Source: CAZCTC01 sp964501335 (GTDB lineage: Bacteria > Chloroflexota > Anaerolineae > B4-G1 > SLSP01). From it: a DNA stretch of 64,000 bases. The notes below the pieces were generated by a model. That model made no database searches. It was not told the origin of the DNA and was given only the letters and a program-made list of their open reading frames with translations. This document shows, piece by piece, positions 8,004 through 16,658 of the stretch (its first letter is position 1; each line of letters begins with the position of its first letter). The DNA lies in the NCBI GenBank assembly GCA_964501335.1, contig CAZCTC010000005.1, forward strand, positions 62,001-126,000, in the 5' to 3' direction. Position numbers and translations under genes: made by a program.

Positions 8004-8323
8004 CCCTACAATTCACTCGGATTTCACTACAAAGATGCCGGGGATGCAGAAAAAATCCATGTTTTGGCGCGTTTTCTGAAACGCGCCAAAACATAAACAA
8101 AAAAACTCTCTCCCCCTGCTTCGCACAGCGCGTCGATTCGAACCGAACAAAAACCTTTTGCGGGACGCTAAAATGCCCCCGCATAAATCAAAAAAGAAGG
8201 AGCCCTATGAATACCGACACTGTCATTCTGCCCGATGCGCCCATCATTCCCGGCCTTAACTTCCGCCGTTTCCGCGGCGAAGCCGACTATCCCGGAATGG
8301 TCGCCGTCCTCGACGGCAGCAAA
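7752..8323 (+). repeat. 572-bp direct repeat, right copy
   Basis: Identical to 6547-7118. It covers the 3' part of double-GNAT B, the second copy of the intergenic hairpin repeat and the start of double-GNAT C. The first mismatches are three scattered substitutions just upstream and the codon after base 8323. Confidence 0.95.
8010..8175 (+). repeat. MITE-like hairpin repeat, copy 3 (forward, within duplication)
   Basis: Exact copy of the element at 6805-6970; stem 8059-8074 with 8079-8094. It was multiplied by the 1205-base duplication, not by independent insertion. Confidence 0.85.
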
Positions 8324-9208
8324 GCCGTCGATCATCTCGAACATGTCAATACCGTAGAAGATCTGCGCAATACCTATACCCACCTCTTCCACTGCAACCC
8401 CTATGAGGATATGATCATGGTCGAAATGCACGATCAATTGATCGGCTACAACCGCGTCTTCTGGGTTCAGGAGCCCGATGGACCCTACCTCTATGCCCAC
8501 CTCGGCTTCCTGCTGCCCGAATGGCGCGGCAAAGGCATCGGCACCGCTATGATCCATGCCGCCGAAGCCCGGCTGCGCGAAATCGCCGACGGTCATCCCC
8601 AGGACCGGCCGCATCTCCTGCGGGTCGAAGTCGGCGACCATCAAACGGCCCTCCGGGAAATCATGGTCAACCATGGCTACACCCCCATCCGCTATGCCTA
8701 TGAAATGACCCGTTCCCTGGAAGAACCCATCGAACTTACGCCCATGCCGGCAGGATTGGAAACCCGCCCGGCCCGGCCCGAACATTACGATCTCATCTGG
8801 GAAGCCCACACCGAAGCCTTCCGCGACCATTGGAATTACATCGAACCGGGCCGGGAAGAATACGAAGAATGGCGCAACAGCCGGACCTTCAATCCCGAAC
8901 TCTGGCAGGTCGCCTGGGCTGGAGATCAGGTCGCGGGCATGATCCTCAACTTCATCGACGAGGAGCATAACCGCAAATTCAACCGCCGCCGCGGCTACAC
9001 CGAAGAGATCTGTGTTCGCCGCCCCTGGCGCAAAATCGGCCTGGCCCGCGCGCTGCTCACCCGCAGCCTGCAAATGCACAAAGATTGCGGCATGACCGAA
9101 GCCGCGCTCGGCGTTGACGCCCAAAATCCCAACGGCGCCCTGCAACTCTACCAGAGCGTCGGCTTCCAGGTCGTCAGCAGCATGGAAATCTATGAAAAAG
9201 CTCTTTAA
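8207..9208 (+). CDS. double-GNAT acetyltransferase C
   Basis: 333 aa, with AGAAGGAG upstream. The first GNAT carries WRGKGIGTAM and the second RKIGLARALL. It shares the first 39 codons with gene B and then diverges, with a distinct second half (FIDEEHNRKFNRRRGYTEE). All four paralogues keep the NP-YED-(M/L)-MVEM-x-x-(Q/R)-LIGYNR core in domain 1, so the fold is conserved while the inter-domain part varies. Probably cytoplasmic. Substrate unknown. Confidence 0.85.
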   Translation: MNTDTVILPDAPIIPGLNFRRFRGEADYPGMVAVLDGSKAVDHLEHVNTVEDLRNTYTHLFHCNPYEDMIMVEMHDQLIGYNRVFWVQEPDGPYLYAHLGFLLPEWRGKGIGTAMIHAAEARLREIADGHPQDRPHLLRVEVGDHQTALREIMVNHGYTPIRYAYEMTRSLEEPIELTPMPAGLETRPARPEHYDLIWEAHTEAFRDHWNYIEPGREEYEEWRNSRTFNPELWQVAWAGDQVAGMILNFIDEEHNRKFNRRRGYTEEICVRRPWRKIGLARALLTRSLQMHKDCGMTEAALGVDAQNPNGALQLYQSVGFQVVSSMEIYEKAL

Positions 9209-9268
9209 CCTGACACTATCGGCACGCCCTTGTATAGAGCGCGCCGATCAAAACAAAGAAGGAATTTT

Positions 9269-10270
9269 ATGAACACTCAATCTGTCATTTTACCTGAAGC
9301 CCCTGCCCTGCCCGGCCTCACCTTCCGCCGTTTCCGCGGCGAAAGCGACTACCCAGCCATGCTTGCCGTTCTCCATAGCAGCAAAGCCCCGGATCAGCTG
9401 GAACACGGAGACACCCTGGAAGATGTCGTTCACAATTACTCCCATTTGATCAATTGCAATCCTTATGAGGATCTGATCATGGTCGAAATGGAAGGCCGGC
9501 TCATCGGCTACAACCGCGTCTTCTGGGTTCAGGAACAGAACGGACCCTACATCTACTCCCATCTCGGTTTTCTGTTCCCGGAATGGCGCGGCAAAGGCAT
9601 CGGCACGGCTTTGATCCACGCCGCCGAAGCCCGCCTGCGTGAAATCGCCGCCGGCCATCCCCAGGATGTCCCTAAATTCCTGCGCGCCGAAGCAACCGGC
9701 CATCAGACCAATCTGAAAAATATCCTCGAAAGTGAAGGCTATACGGTCATCCGTTACGGCTATGAAATGACCCGTTCCCTGGATGAACCGATCGAAATCA
9801 CGCCCTTGCCGGCCCGCCTGGAAATCCGCCCGGCCCTACCGGAACACTATCGCCCTATCTGGGAAGCCGACAATGAAGCCTTCCGGGATCATTGGGGGCA
9901 CATCGAAGGCACCGAAGAGAACTTTGAATCCTGGAAAACCGATCGCCTGTTCAACCCCGAACTCTGGAAAATCGCCTGGGACGGCGATCAGGTGGCCGGC
10001 ATGGTCCTCAACTTCATCGACCACGAACACAACCGCAAATTCAATCGGCTGCGTGGTTATACCGAAGGAATCAGCGTCCGGCGCCCCTGGCGTAAAATGG
10101 GCCTCGCCCGCGCCCTCCTTACCCGCAGCATGCAGATGTTCAAAGAAATGGGCATGACCGAAGCGGCCCTCGGCGTCGATGCACAGAATCCCAACGGCGC
10201 CCGCCAGCTTTACGAAAGCGTCGGCTTCCGCACCATCCATCAAATGGGAATCTACGAAAAAGCCCTCTAA
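9269..10270 (+). CDS. double-GNAT acetyltransferase D
   Basis: 333 aa. ATG 9269 was chosen over an upstream in-frame start at 9230 because GAAGGAA lies at the right distance and the protein then aligns end to end with genes B and C. WRGKGIGTAL is in domain 1 and RKMGLARALL in domain 2. The gap to gene C is only 60 bases and lacks the hairpin repeat found between the other copies. The gene ends ten bases before a perfect palindrome that separates it from the convergent AAC(3)-like gene. Confidence 0.85.
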   Translation: MNTQSVILPEAPALPGLTFRRFRGESDYPAMLAVLHSSKAPDQLEHGDTLEDVVHNYSHLINCNPYEDLIMVEMEGRLIGYNRVFWVQEQNGPYIYSHLGFLFPEWRGKGIGTALIHAAEARLREIAAGHPQDVPKFLRAEATGHQTNLKNILESEGYTVIRYGYEMTRSLDEPIEITPLPARLEIRPALPEHYRPIWEADNEAFRDHWGHIEGTEENFESWKTDRLFNPELWKIAWDGDQVAGMVLNFIDHEHNRKFNRLRGYTEGISVRRPWRKMGLARALLTRSMQMFKEMGMTEAALGVDAQNPNGARQLYESVGFRTIHQMGIYEKAL

Positions 10271-10280
10271 TTTCCCCCCA

Positions 10281-10317
10281 TATTTTCTCCCGCCGGCTTC
10301 GCCGGCGGGAGAAAATA
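10281..10317. terminator. perfect palindrome between convergent genes
   Basis: 17-bp arms (10281-10297 and 10301-10317) with a TTC loop; it abuts the stop codon of the minus-strand gene. Probably a bidirectional terminator, although it has no long T-tract. Confidence 0.6.
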
Positions 10318-10318
10318 A

Positions 10319-11131
10319 CTACCGATGCGCCGCAATCCATCCTACCCCATAATCCACCAGCGGCCGCTGCCGAAACAACAATCCCCACCCGCCGGCAACC
10401 GCCCCGGAGCGCACCTCCCCCGTATCGCGGGTAAAATCCGCCCCCAGCGCCACAAAATCATCCGCATCGCTGTTGATATCGTCGTACTGGATCCAATGCC
10501 GGGCCCCATCGATCAGAATCGGCGCCCCCTTCCGCACGATTTCCCGGGTGGCATACGGCGACCGATACTCCGCCAGATGCAAAGAAGTATTGTTCCCATG
10601 CCCCACGCCCAACAACAACACCCACCCGTCCAGATCATACAACCGGGCCAGCGGTGATTGCTCCCCAAATGCATAATCCAGGCTATGGCCTTCGATCAAT
10701 TGGGCCGCATGAACCCCTCGCGCAGCAAAAGATCCCTGTGGATGGGCGCTGCGGAGAATCCCCCTCTGTCTCCGAAAAGTCTCCGGAATCGCCCCCATCT
10801 CTCGCGTCGGCGTCAAAACCGGATCGTAAGCCGGCATGGACTCGCGAATCTCAGCCCACCACGACTCCGGCACCGGCGGAGCCTGCCATTCCTCCGGATC
10901 TGACAGATCCCCTGAATGCGTCGGCACCATCAACGTCCCTTCCGGACCCAACACCTCTTCCAAAGCAAAAATAACAGCCACCGGCCCGCCGCAAACCCAG
11001 CCCAAAGCGCTCAACGAGCTATGGACCAGCAGCGTCATTCCCGGCTGCACACCCAAAGCCCTCAGATCGGCAACAATGGATTTCACCGTACCCGGCCGCG
11101 AAACCATCGCAATCGCCTCGGCTTCCCCCAT
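10319..11131 (-). CDS. AAC(3)-family aminoglycoside/antibiotic N-acetyltransferase
   Basis: 270 aa. I prefer ATG 11131, seven bases after GAGG, over the GTG codons at 11134 and 11137. It shows the Antibiotic_NAT (PF02522) pattern: LLVHSSLSALG near residue 35, PTHSGDLSDP near 74, SAHPQGSFAARG in the middle, and GVGHGNNTSLHLAE, which matches the family's GVGHxxNTSLHLAE active-site stretch. The family transfers acetyl from acetyl-CoA to the 3-amino group of 2-deoxystreptamine antibiotics, though many chromosomal members have other substrates. It follows a lipoprotein gene by a few bases and converges on the GNAT cluster. Confidence 0.88.
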   Translation of the reverse strand: MGEAEAIAMVSRPGTVKSIVADLRALGVQPGMTLLVHSSLSALGWVCGGPVAVIFALEEVLGPEGTLMVPTHSGDLSDPEEWQAPPVPESWWAEIRESMPAYDPVLTPTREMGAIPETFRRQRGILRSAHPQGSFAARGVHAAQLIEGHSLDYAFGEQSPLARLYDLDGWVLLLGVGHGNNTSLHLAEYRSPYATREIVRKGAPILIDGARHWIQYDDINSDADDFVALGADFTRDTGEVRSGAVAGGWGLLFRQRPLVDYGVGWIAAHR

Positions 11132-11140
11132 CACCACACC

Positions 11141-11692
11141 TCACTGAGCCGGAATCACGGCAGCTCTCAATTCCACCGTGTAAATCTGCTGTTCCGCCGT
11201 CAACGAACATTCACTGATCGGCTTATCGTTGGAACAAAGGCCCGCATCGCTCGGAGCCCACTCCACACTCAATAACAACAAAGCCCCCTCCTTGCGATAC
11301 CCCGACAACGATCCGGTCGGACCACCGGCGGCATATTGGATATCCTCCGTCCACCCCTGGCCCTCCAAAGCCGTTCGCAATGCCTTATCTGTATCGGCTA
11401 GATTAACAAACTGCGTACCGTTGCCTTGCATTGCCACCAGACAACCATCCCCCTTCTGTCCCGTGATCCAATCCTCAAACGGCGCCGTCGCCGCACGTGC
11501 CGGAACCTTCACGGCCAGAGAAGCCAGCGACAACAACTCCTGACACTGATTTTCGGGAACAGGATGCACGACATCCGCAATCGTCACCACCTCGGTGGCC
11601 GTCGGCGCAACCGTCGCCGGCGTCGATTGACATCCCGCCGTCACCACAAGCATAACCAATACAATTCCTATCCTCCAGAGTCGCAATTTCAT
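11141..11692 (-). CDS. lipoprotein of unknown function
   Basis: 183 aa from ATG 11692, with GAGGAG eight bases upstream. A 20-residue hydrophobic stretch ends in the lipobox VTAGC, followed by a Thr/Ala/Pro-rich linker, so it should be anchored on the outer face of the membrane. The mature part has four further cysteines (for example NQCQE, GDGCLV, AGLCSN, SECSLT) that could form two disulfides, and a YRKEGALLLLSVEWAPSD segment. No family recognised. The stop lies just before the AAC(3)-like gene, so the two are probably co-transcribed. Confidence 0.75.
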   Translation of the reverse strand: MKLRLWRIGIVLVMLVVTAGCQSTPATVAPTATEVVTIADVVHPVPENQCQELLSLASLAVKVPARAATAPFEDWITGQKGDGCLVAMQGNGTQFVNLADTDKALRTALEGQGWTEDIQYAAGGPTGSLSGYRKEGALLLLSVEWAPSDAGLCSNDKPISECSLTAEQQIYTVELRAAVIPAQ

Positions 11693-11782
11693 GGCCACAT
11701 CTCCTCATCTCGGTTTTCACTGCATTCATCAGTATAATCGAAAACCAAAAACACTCTTTCCACCTTCCAGCACATCGCTTCT

Positions 11783-11894
11783 TACCGAAAAACCTATTCT
11801 CGCGCTGACAGTGCGAAAATACAAACAAAAAAACCTCCCTCTCCTTCCCGCGCGTCACTTCAAACCAAACAAAAGCCCTTTGCGGAACGCTAAA
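11783..11894 (+). repeat. MITE-like hairpin repeat, copy 4 (forward, decayed)
   Basis: Keeps ACAAACAAAAAAACCTCCCTCTCC, CCCGCGCGTC and TTTGCGGAACGCTAAA, but the central stem has degenerated to a few pairs around 11799-11817. Confidence 0.65.
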
Positions 11895-11910
11895 GATCAA
11901 TGATCTAAAT

Positions 11911-11949
11911 ACATTTGGGGCGCGTCCGATCCGGACGCGCCCCAAATGT
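11911..11949. repeat. solitary perfect palindrome
   Basis: 18-bp arms (11911-11928, 11932-11949) around ATC. It lies downstream of the LysM gene (minus strand) and may act as its terminator. Confidence 0.75.
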
Positions 11950-11965
11950 TAAAAACACCCCATAC

Positions 11966-12427
11966 TTACCGACACGGAATCCACAACACCTGCCCGATGT
12001 AAATCCGATTCAAATTGTAGATCCCATTCACTGCCGCAATGCTCCACGGAGAAACCCCATAGCGTTGCCCGATCGCCCAAAGCGTATCCCCCCACTGCAC
12101 CGTATACGAGGAACCACAAGGCACCGGCGTCGGACTGGGAGTAGGGCTGGGAGTAGGAGTCGGAGTAGGAGTCGGCGTCGTAGTGATGCCGGGGATCAGC
12201 AACTTCTGCCCCACCCAAATTATATTCGGATTTGACAGCCCATTCGCATTTGCAATCGCCCACGGACTCACGCCATAGAGCCGCCCAATAGAGAACAAAG
12301 TCTCACCCGGCTTTACCTGATGCCAGATCTGACCCTGTACAGCCGGCGCCGCGGCCACCGGAACCACACTCACCAGCACCACGGCCAACAACACCCCCAC
12401 GAAAATCATCCAACGTCCTGCGTTCAT
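11966..12427 (-). CDS. secreted double-LysM protein
   Basis: 153 aa from ATG 12427, with an excellent AGGAGGTG site at 12433-12440; a longer frame to 12493 lacks one. A signal peptide of about 27 residues is followed by LysM 1 (about 36-79, VKPGETLFSIGRLYGVS...WVGQKLLIP), a Pro-Thr-Ser linker (81-104) encoded by a six-base repeat, and LysM 2 (about 107-152, VQWGDTLWAIGQRYGVS). LysM modules bind N-acetylglucosamine-containing glycans such as peptidoglycan. There is no catalytic domain, so it is a binding or scaffold protein. Confidence 0.9.
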   Translation of the reverse strand: MNAGRWMIFVGVLLAVVLVSVVPVAAAPAVQGQIWHQVKPGETLFSIGRLYGVSPWAIANANGLSNPNIIWVGQKLLIPGITTTPTPTPTPTPSPTPSPTPVPCGSSYTVQWGDTLWAIGQRYGVSPWSIAAVNGIYNLNRIYIGQVLWIPCR

Positions 12428-12566
12428 TGAAACACCTCCTGTAGGAAATTGTAACGTGAGGGATGGCGGAAGCTTTCCTGCCCCGCTCACCATCTCATGT
12501 CTTGACCTCCTGACGCCCCTCCTTAAAACAGAGTTCCTCTCTTTGTGTTACCAATACGTTAACATT

Positions 12567-12586
12567 ACCGTAACAAACCGTAACAA
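12567..12586. promoter_or_regulatory. tandem 10-bp ACCGTAACAA repeat upstream of the LysM gene
   Basis: Two exact tandem copies (12567-12576, 12577-12586), spaced one helical turn, lie about 140 bases upstream of the LysM start in a gene-free stretch. Possibly sites for an unknown regulator; no regulator identified. Confidence 0.3.
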
Positions 12587-12622
12587 CACCTTCTCATTCT
12601 TTAGCTTCCAACCATCCACACT

Positions 12623-13756
12623 CTATTTTTCCGCTCTTCCACCTTCCATCTTCCGCTCTTCCATTCTTCCCATCTCCTCCGGCATCGCAAAAACCTCCGC
12701 CGCAAAGGCCGCAATGTCCGCCTGCTCCGCATCGGTCGCCGCTTGCGCACCTACCCCCTTAAATGTCAAAGTAATCGTCATCGCATCCGCTACAGCCGGA
12801 TCGCTCTGCTTGAAATCAAAAGGCTGCAACCGATCAAGCCAGCCGTAAAGTCTTTCCAACTGAGCCGCCGTCAAATAACGGGTTCCCAACGCCGCTGTAC
12901 CCTGAGTCTTACAAGAAGCCAGGTGAGCTTCCCCGTTGACAAAGATCGTCAGATCCTCACAAAAGCCCGCAATCCCCCCTTCACGATGCCAGGTCAATGC
13001 CGTGCCCTGTGTTTTAGCCGCCCCCCCCACACTGACCTCTTCCGCTGCGATCCTGGCCCACTCCGCAATCATCCGTTGTTCTACCGGCGAAGCTATCGCA
13101 CTCCCTTTCCCCAGGAACTGCACCTTTCCCGCCGGCGTCTGCGCCTCAAAGGACGCAAATGTCTGCACAAAATAGGCCAGCCGCGGCGCCCGCTCCGGCA
13201 ACGCATAGCGTCCGTTCGACAATTCTCCCTTGCAAGGACCGACAGCCAGAGCATCAGACCCCAAAACAGCGGTCTGACAATCGCTGTCCCAACTCCCTTC
13301 CCACATAACCCCAACATTGGTGACGGGAGAACCGCTCACATCCCCCTCCGGAATCAGCCGCACTACTGCCCCGCTTTGATCGGATCTCAACTCATATCGC
13401 CCCTTCTCCGTAATCAATACCCCCCGATAGCCGGGGGTGATCACGGTAGCGCAAACTTCCGCCCCTTTGGGCACCCCCAAACAGGCATCCGGCCACTCCG
13501 CCGGTTGCAATTCCATCACTTGAACCGCCTCCATCGGCAGTCCTAACTGATCCGCAGCCTTTTTCGCCAGAGTCTGAGAAAGCGAAGGGGTCGCGGTAAT
13601 CGGTGGAACAGAAGTGCCCCCAGCACTCCCGGGACTTGCCGTCACGGGGAAAACGGTAGTAGTCGGCGTAATTCCGGCCTGCGATTGTGTACACCCGCTT
13701 AACAGGGTCCCACCCAGCCCGATCACCATCCCTATCAGCCAGAAATATCGTTTCAT
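12623..13756 (-). CDS. lipoprotein of unknown function with a charged C-terminus
   Basis: 377 aa from ATG 13756, preceded by AAGGGAGG. The signal peptide ends in the lipobox LLSGC, followed by a Thr/Pro-rich linker. Around residues 55-115 there is an AADQLGL..EAVQV...WPDACLG.......C...TPGYRG pattern with two cysteines. The final 16 residues (MGRMEERKMEGGRAEK) are read from a purine-rich intergenic-type repeat, so the original stop was probably lost and the end is an extension. No enzymatic motif recognised. Confidence 0.7.
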   Translation of the reverse strand: MKRYFWLIGMVIGLGGTLLSGCTQSQAGITPTTTVFPVTASPGSAGGTSVPPITATPSLSQTLAKKAADQLGLPMEAVQVMELQPAEWPDACLGVPKGAEVCATVITPGYRGVLITEKGRYELRSDQSGAVVRLIPEGDVSGSPVTNVGVMWEGSWDSDCQTAVLGSDALAVGPCKGELSNGRYALPERAPRLAYFVQTFASFEAQTPAGKVQFLGKGSAIASPVEQRMIAEWARIAAEEVSVGGAAKTQGTALTWHREGGIAGFCEDLTIFVNGEAHLASCKTQGTAALGTRYLTAAQLERLYGWLDRLQPFDFKQSDPAVADAMTITLTFKGVGAQAATDAEQADIAAFAAEVFAMPEEMGRMEERKMEGGRAEK

Positions 13757-13922
13757 TTTAAACCTCCCTTATGCTTCTAAAAAGCACATCCTGACTCTAT
13801 ACCGGAACTGGAAGGCTCATGGACGGAAAACGTTGGAAAAGTGTTGCGATTGAGTTATCTTCAAATTTCAAACTCAGGTATAATGCCAATGAAATCACCC
13901 AATTGGAAAACGAGGAGTGAAA

Positions 13923-14843
13923 ATGAACGACAAAACTCCGGAACTTCTTCAAGAAGCCGAAGATCTCTTTACAAAAGGTGAAGCCGATCGCACCGAAAAC
14001 CAGTTTAAAGAAGCTCGCCAGGCATTAGAAAAAGCAGCCAGATTGTTCCATCAGGCAGAAGACCACGCCGGCGAAATCAAAACCCTGTTGACTCTTTCCG
14101 AAATCCATCGCGCCGAAGGGAAATTTAAACCGGCCGTTCAGGCCCTGGAAAAAGCCCGGGATTTACAAATTGAAGAAAAAGACGCTGCTGGGGAAAACAA
14201 AACTCGCCTGTTGCTCTCCGAACTCTATCGTGCCGAAAACAAATACAAAGAGGCCCGCAACGAATTACAAAAAGTCCTGGCCTATCAGGAAAGCATCGGC
14301 GACCACGAAGAAGAAATCAGGACCCGCGTAACCCTGGGCAACGTTTTAATGGCTCAGGGCGATCTGCTGGCCGCTACGGAATGCATGGAACAGCTCCTGT
14401 CCCAACAACAGACCCGGGAAGATCGCGCCGGCGAAGCGATGACGCGCAACAATATCGCGTCCATCCTGCTGGCCCAACGAAATCCCCAGGCCGCACTCGA
14501 ACAGCTGGAGCTGGCGCTGCCGATGGTCCGCGATTTGGGCGATACGGCCAAAGAATTGACCACCCTCTCCAACATGGCCGGAGCTCACCACGATCTGGGA
14601 GATTGGAAACGGGCCCTGGAACTCTATGAAGAGGTGCTTAACCTGCGGCGTAACCTGGGGGATCGTGAAGGGGAAGTCAAAACCTTAAACAACATCGGCA
14701 TTCTTTATGCCAAACAGAAAAACCTCAACCACGCCCGCGCCTATCTCAACCAATCCCTGATCATCGCCCGTCAACTGAACTCTCAGGAATTGCTCGGCGT
14801 CACCCGCAAACTGCTCTCCCAGCTCCAAAGCCGCGTCCGTTGA
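13923..14843 (+). CDS. tetratricopeptide repeat protein
   Basis: 306 aa from ATG 13923, five bases after GAGGAG. Helical repeats of about 40 residues run through the whole chain, each with the TPR-like A...L..A..L......D..GE...L pattern; six to seven repeats can be counted, including DLGDWKRALELYEEVLNLRR and QKNLNHARAYLNQSL. There is no signal peptide, so it is a cytoplasmic protein-protein interaction scaffold. It stands alone on the plus strand between minus-strand genes and next to a lone receiver domain at 14962-15402, facing it. Confidence 0.88.
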   Translation: MNDKTPELLQEAEDLFTKGEADRTENQFKEARQALEKAARLFHQAEDHAGEIKTLLTLSEIHRAEGKFKPAVQALEKARDLQIEEKDAAGENKTRLLLSELYRAENKYKEARNELQKVLAYQESIGDHEEEIRTRVTLGNVLMAQGDLLAATECMEQLLSQQQTREDRAGEAMTRNNIASILLAQRNPQAALEQLELALPMVRDLGDTAKELTTLSNMAGAHHDLGDWKRALELYEEVLNLRRNLGDREGEVKTLNNIGILYAKQKNLNHARAYLNQSLIIARQLNSQELLGVTRKLLSQLQSRVR

Positions 14844-14891
14844 CAAAACGGCCGGCTCAATTGTCCCCCCAATAATGTCTAAGCATTAATT

Positions 14892-14930
14892 AAAAAATCC
14901 TCCTCCTCGTGCTGTCAAACGAGGAGGAGG
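14892..14930 (-). terminator. intrinsic terminator of the receiver-domain gene
   Basis: 12-bp stem (14899-14910 with 14919-14930) followed on the minus strand by a T-tract (the A-run at 14892-14897). Confidence 0.7.
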
Positions 14931-14961
14931 CTACTAAGGAGGAAAATCCTCACCCCAAAAC

Positions 14962-15402
14962 CTACTTAAACCCTACAACTTCCAATCCACTTCTTACTGC
15001 CTGGTAATGCGCTAAAAAATCTGCCAGCGCCGTGCGCAAACATTCTGGTGGATCTCCCTTGCTGACAAAATCATCGGCCCCGGCATCCAAAGCTGCCTGC
15101 CGTGACTCCGGCCGCCCGCTCAACACAATCACGCCCAGCAAAGGATGATGCTCCCGCAACTGCGCCAGCGTCGTCAATCCCTCTAAATCCGGTAATTCCC
15201 AGTCCAACAACACCAGATCGGGATGTACCTCCTGGGTCATCGTCAATACCTGATTCGCAGTTTCAGCTTCCCCCACCACCGTCATCCCGGTTTCCTGCCA
15301 CAGCAAGAACCGCAACGCCGAACGTACACAACGCTCATCATCGGCGAGTAACACTCGAATATTATCATGATGTTGATTTGAACGTGCCAGATAAACTCTC
15401 AT
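14962..15402 (-). CDS. stand-alone response-regulator receiver domain protein
   Basis: 146 aa, a single REC domain with no output domain. Acidic pocket D21-D22, phosphoacceptor D67 in LVLLDWELP, S95 in VIVLSG, and conserved lysine K115 in FVSKGD. LRQ..ALDAGADDF is typical of NarL-type receivers that have lost their HTH. It could act as a phosphate relay or by protein interaction; no histidine kinase is in the window. No good ribosome-binding site precedes ATG 15402, so the exact start is uncertain. Confidence 0.85.
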   Translation of the reverse strand: MRVYLARSNQHHDNIRVLLADDERCVRSALRFLLWQETGMTVVGEAETANQVLTMTQEVHPDLVLLDWELPDLEGLTTLAQLREHHPLLGVIVLSGRPESRQAALDAGADDFVSKGDPPECLRTALADFLAHYQAVRSGLEVVGFK

Positions 15403-15459
15403 TGGAAAATTGTAGAACGAAAAGGATTTTGAAGATTCAGACAGAAGGAGAGCTTTGAC

Positions 15460-16569
15460 TTACCCTACTGGATAGACTTCATCCTGGTCAGGTGACCAGG
15501 ACAGAATTGTCCGTAATCGTGGCTTACCCTGCTCCCAACAATAATAATACAACGGCGCCCCACTCCAAAAGCCCGCCGTATCCCACGAAAGCGTACCGGT
15601 CGGCCCATCAAAGCGCACCTGCCCCAGCGCATTCGCCACGGCCTCTCGATCGCCTCCGTCAGCAGCTTTCACCGCCTCTCCCAACGCTTTCACCGCCATA
15701 TAAGCAGGCAAAGCATAGGGCCCCGGTTCCGGCACATGCGGTCCCATCGCTTTATAATCCGCGATCCATCCCTCCAACCCCGCCAGATCCTGCGGGAAAG
15801 GGTACGGCGTCACAAAACAGGTCCACTCCGCGCTCGCTCCGGCCGCCGTCCCAAAGGCCGCATCGGCCAGCTCCGGCCCGCCCACCAATACCCCATTCCA
15901 GCCCGCATTCCGCCACAGGGAAAGATCCTCCCCCGCTTCCAATGCCGGCCGCGTATTCAAAATCCCCTCCGGCAGCGGCATCCCCTGCGCCGGCGTTGAT
16001 GCGGTGCCGATGAACAACCCCGCTTCCGTCACCGCCGCCCGCAGGGATTCAGCCATTGCCCCCTGTCCCCAAATCGCCAGCGTGGTCCGACCGCCGGTCG
16101 CCGCCCGCGTAACGATCTCCCGCGCCAGAATTGCCGGCTGGGGAGCCAGCACCCGCGTCGTCGCCCCGCCCGCGACTGCCCCACCCCCCACGCTCACCAG
16201 CGCCACCCCCGCCTCCGCATAGATCGGTGCCGCAGCTTCCGTCGTCGCCGGCCGGAAATTCCCAATCACCGCCATCACTTCAGGATCGGCACTCACATCG
16301 CGAGCCAACGTCTGCGCCAGCTCTACCTCCCCCCGATCGTCATAAGAGACCAGTTCCAGCTGAATTCCCCCCGCCGCATTGAACTCCTGCACCGCCAACC
16401 GCGCCCCATAGATGGCATCATAACCGATAGCCCGATCGCGCCCCTCAAAAGGCGCCACCAGAGCAATCTTGATCACCCGCGGCTGCGCGGGCGGCAGACA
16501 TCCCCCCAATAACAGGCTGCCTGCCAGCAAAAGAACCGTCGCTCTATGCAAATGATGGTAAAGTCTCAT
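15460..16569 (-). CDS. ABC transporter substrate-binding lipoprotein (branched-chain amino acid type)
   Basis: 369 aa from ATG 16569. The signal sequence ends in the lipobox LLGGC. The mature part is a type I periplasmic-binding fold of the Peripla_BP_6/LivJ class: IKIALVAPFEGRDRAIGYDAIYGARLAVQEFNA in two strands and a helix, then VMAVIGNFRPATT and ALPAYMAVKALGEAV near the end. No permease or ATPase genes are adjacent, so it may be an orphan receptor or work with a transporter elsewhere. It lies just downstream of ruvA. Confidence 0.85.
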   Translation of the reverse strand: MRLYHHLHRATVLLLAGSLLLGGCLPPAQPRVIKIALVAPFEGRDRAIGYDAIYGARLAVQEFNAAGGIQLELVSYDDRGEVELAQTLARDVSADPEVMAVIGNFRPATTEAAAPIYAEAGVALVSVGGGAVAGGATTRVLAPQPAILAREIVTRAATGGRTTLAIWGQGAMAESLRAAVTEAGLFIGTASTPAQGMPLPEGILNTRPALEAGEDLSLWRNAGWNGVLVGGPELADAAFGTAAGASAEWTCFVTPYPFPQDLAGLEGWIADYKAMGPHVPEPGPYALPAYMAVKALGEAVKAADGGDREAVANALGQVRFDGPTGTLSWDTAGFWSGAPLYYYCWEQGKPRLRTILSWSPDQDEVYPVG

Positions 16570-16658
16570 AATTTCCAACTTTCCAGTTTCCGTTCTTCCG
16601 ACCTTCCGCGCTTCCGTTCTTCCAATCTTCCACGCTTCCGCGCTTCCGCGCTTCCCGA

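Noticed and set aside
6764..8184. Two identical 71-residue minus-strand frames across the GNAT gaps
   Set aside because: They are reads through the hairpin repeat that was copied with the 572-bp duplication; no ribosome-binding site and no homology.
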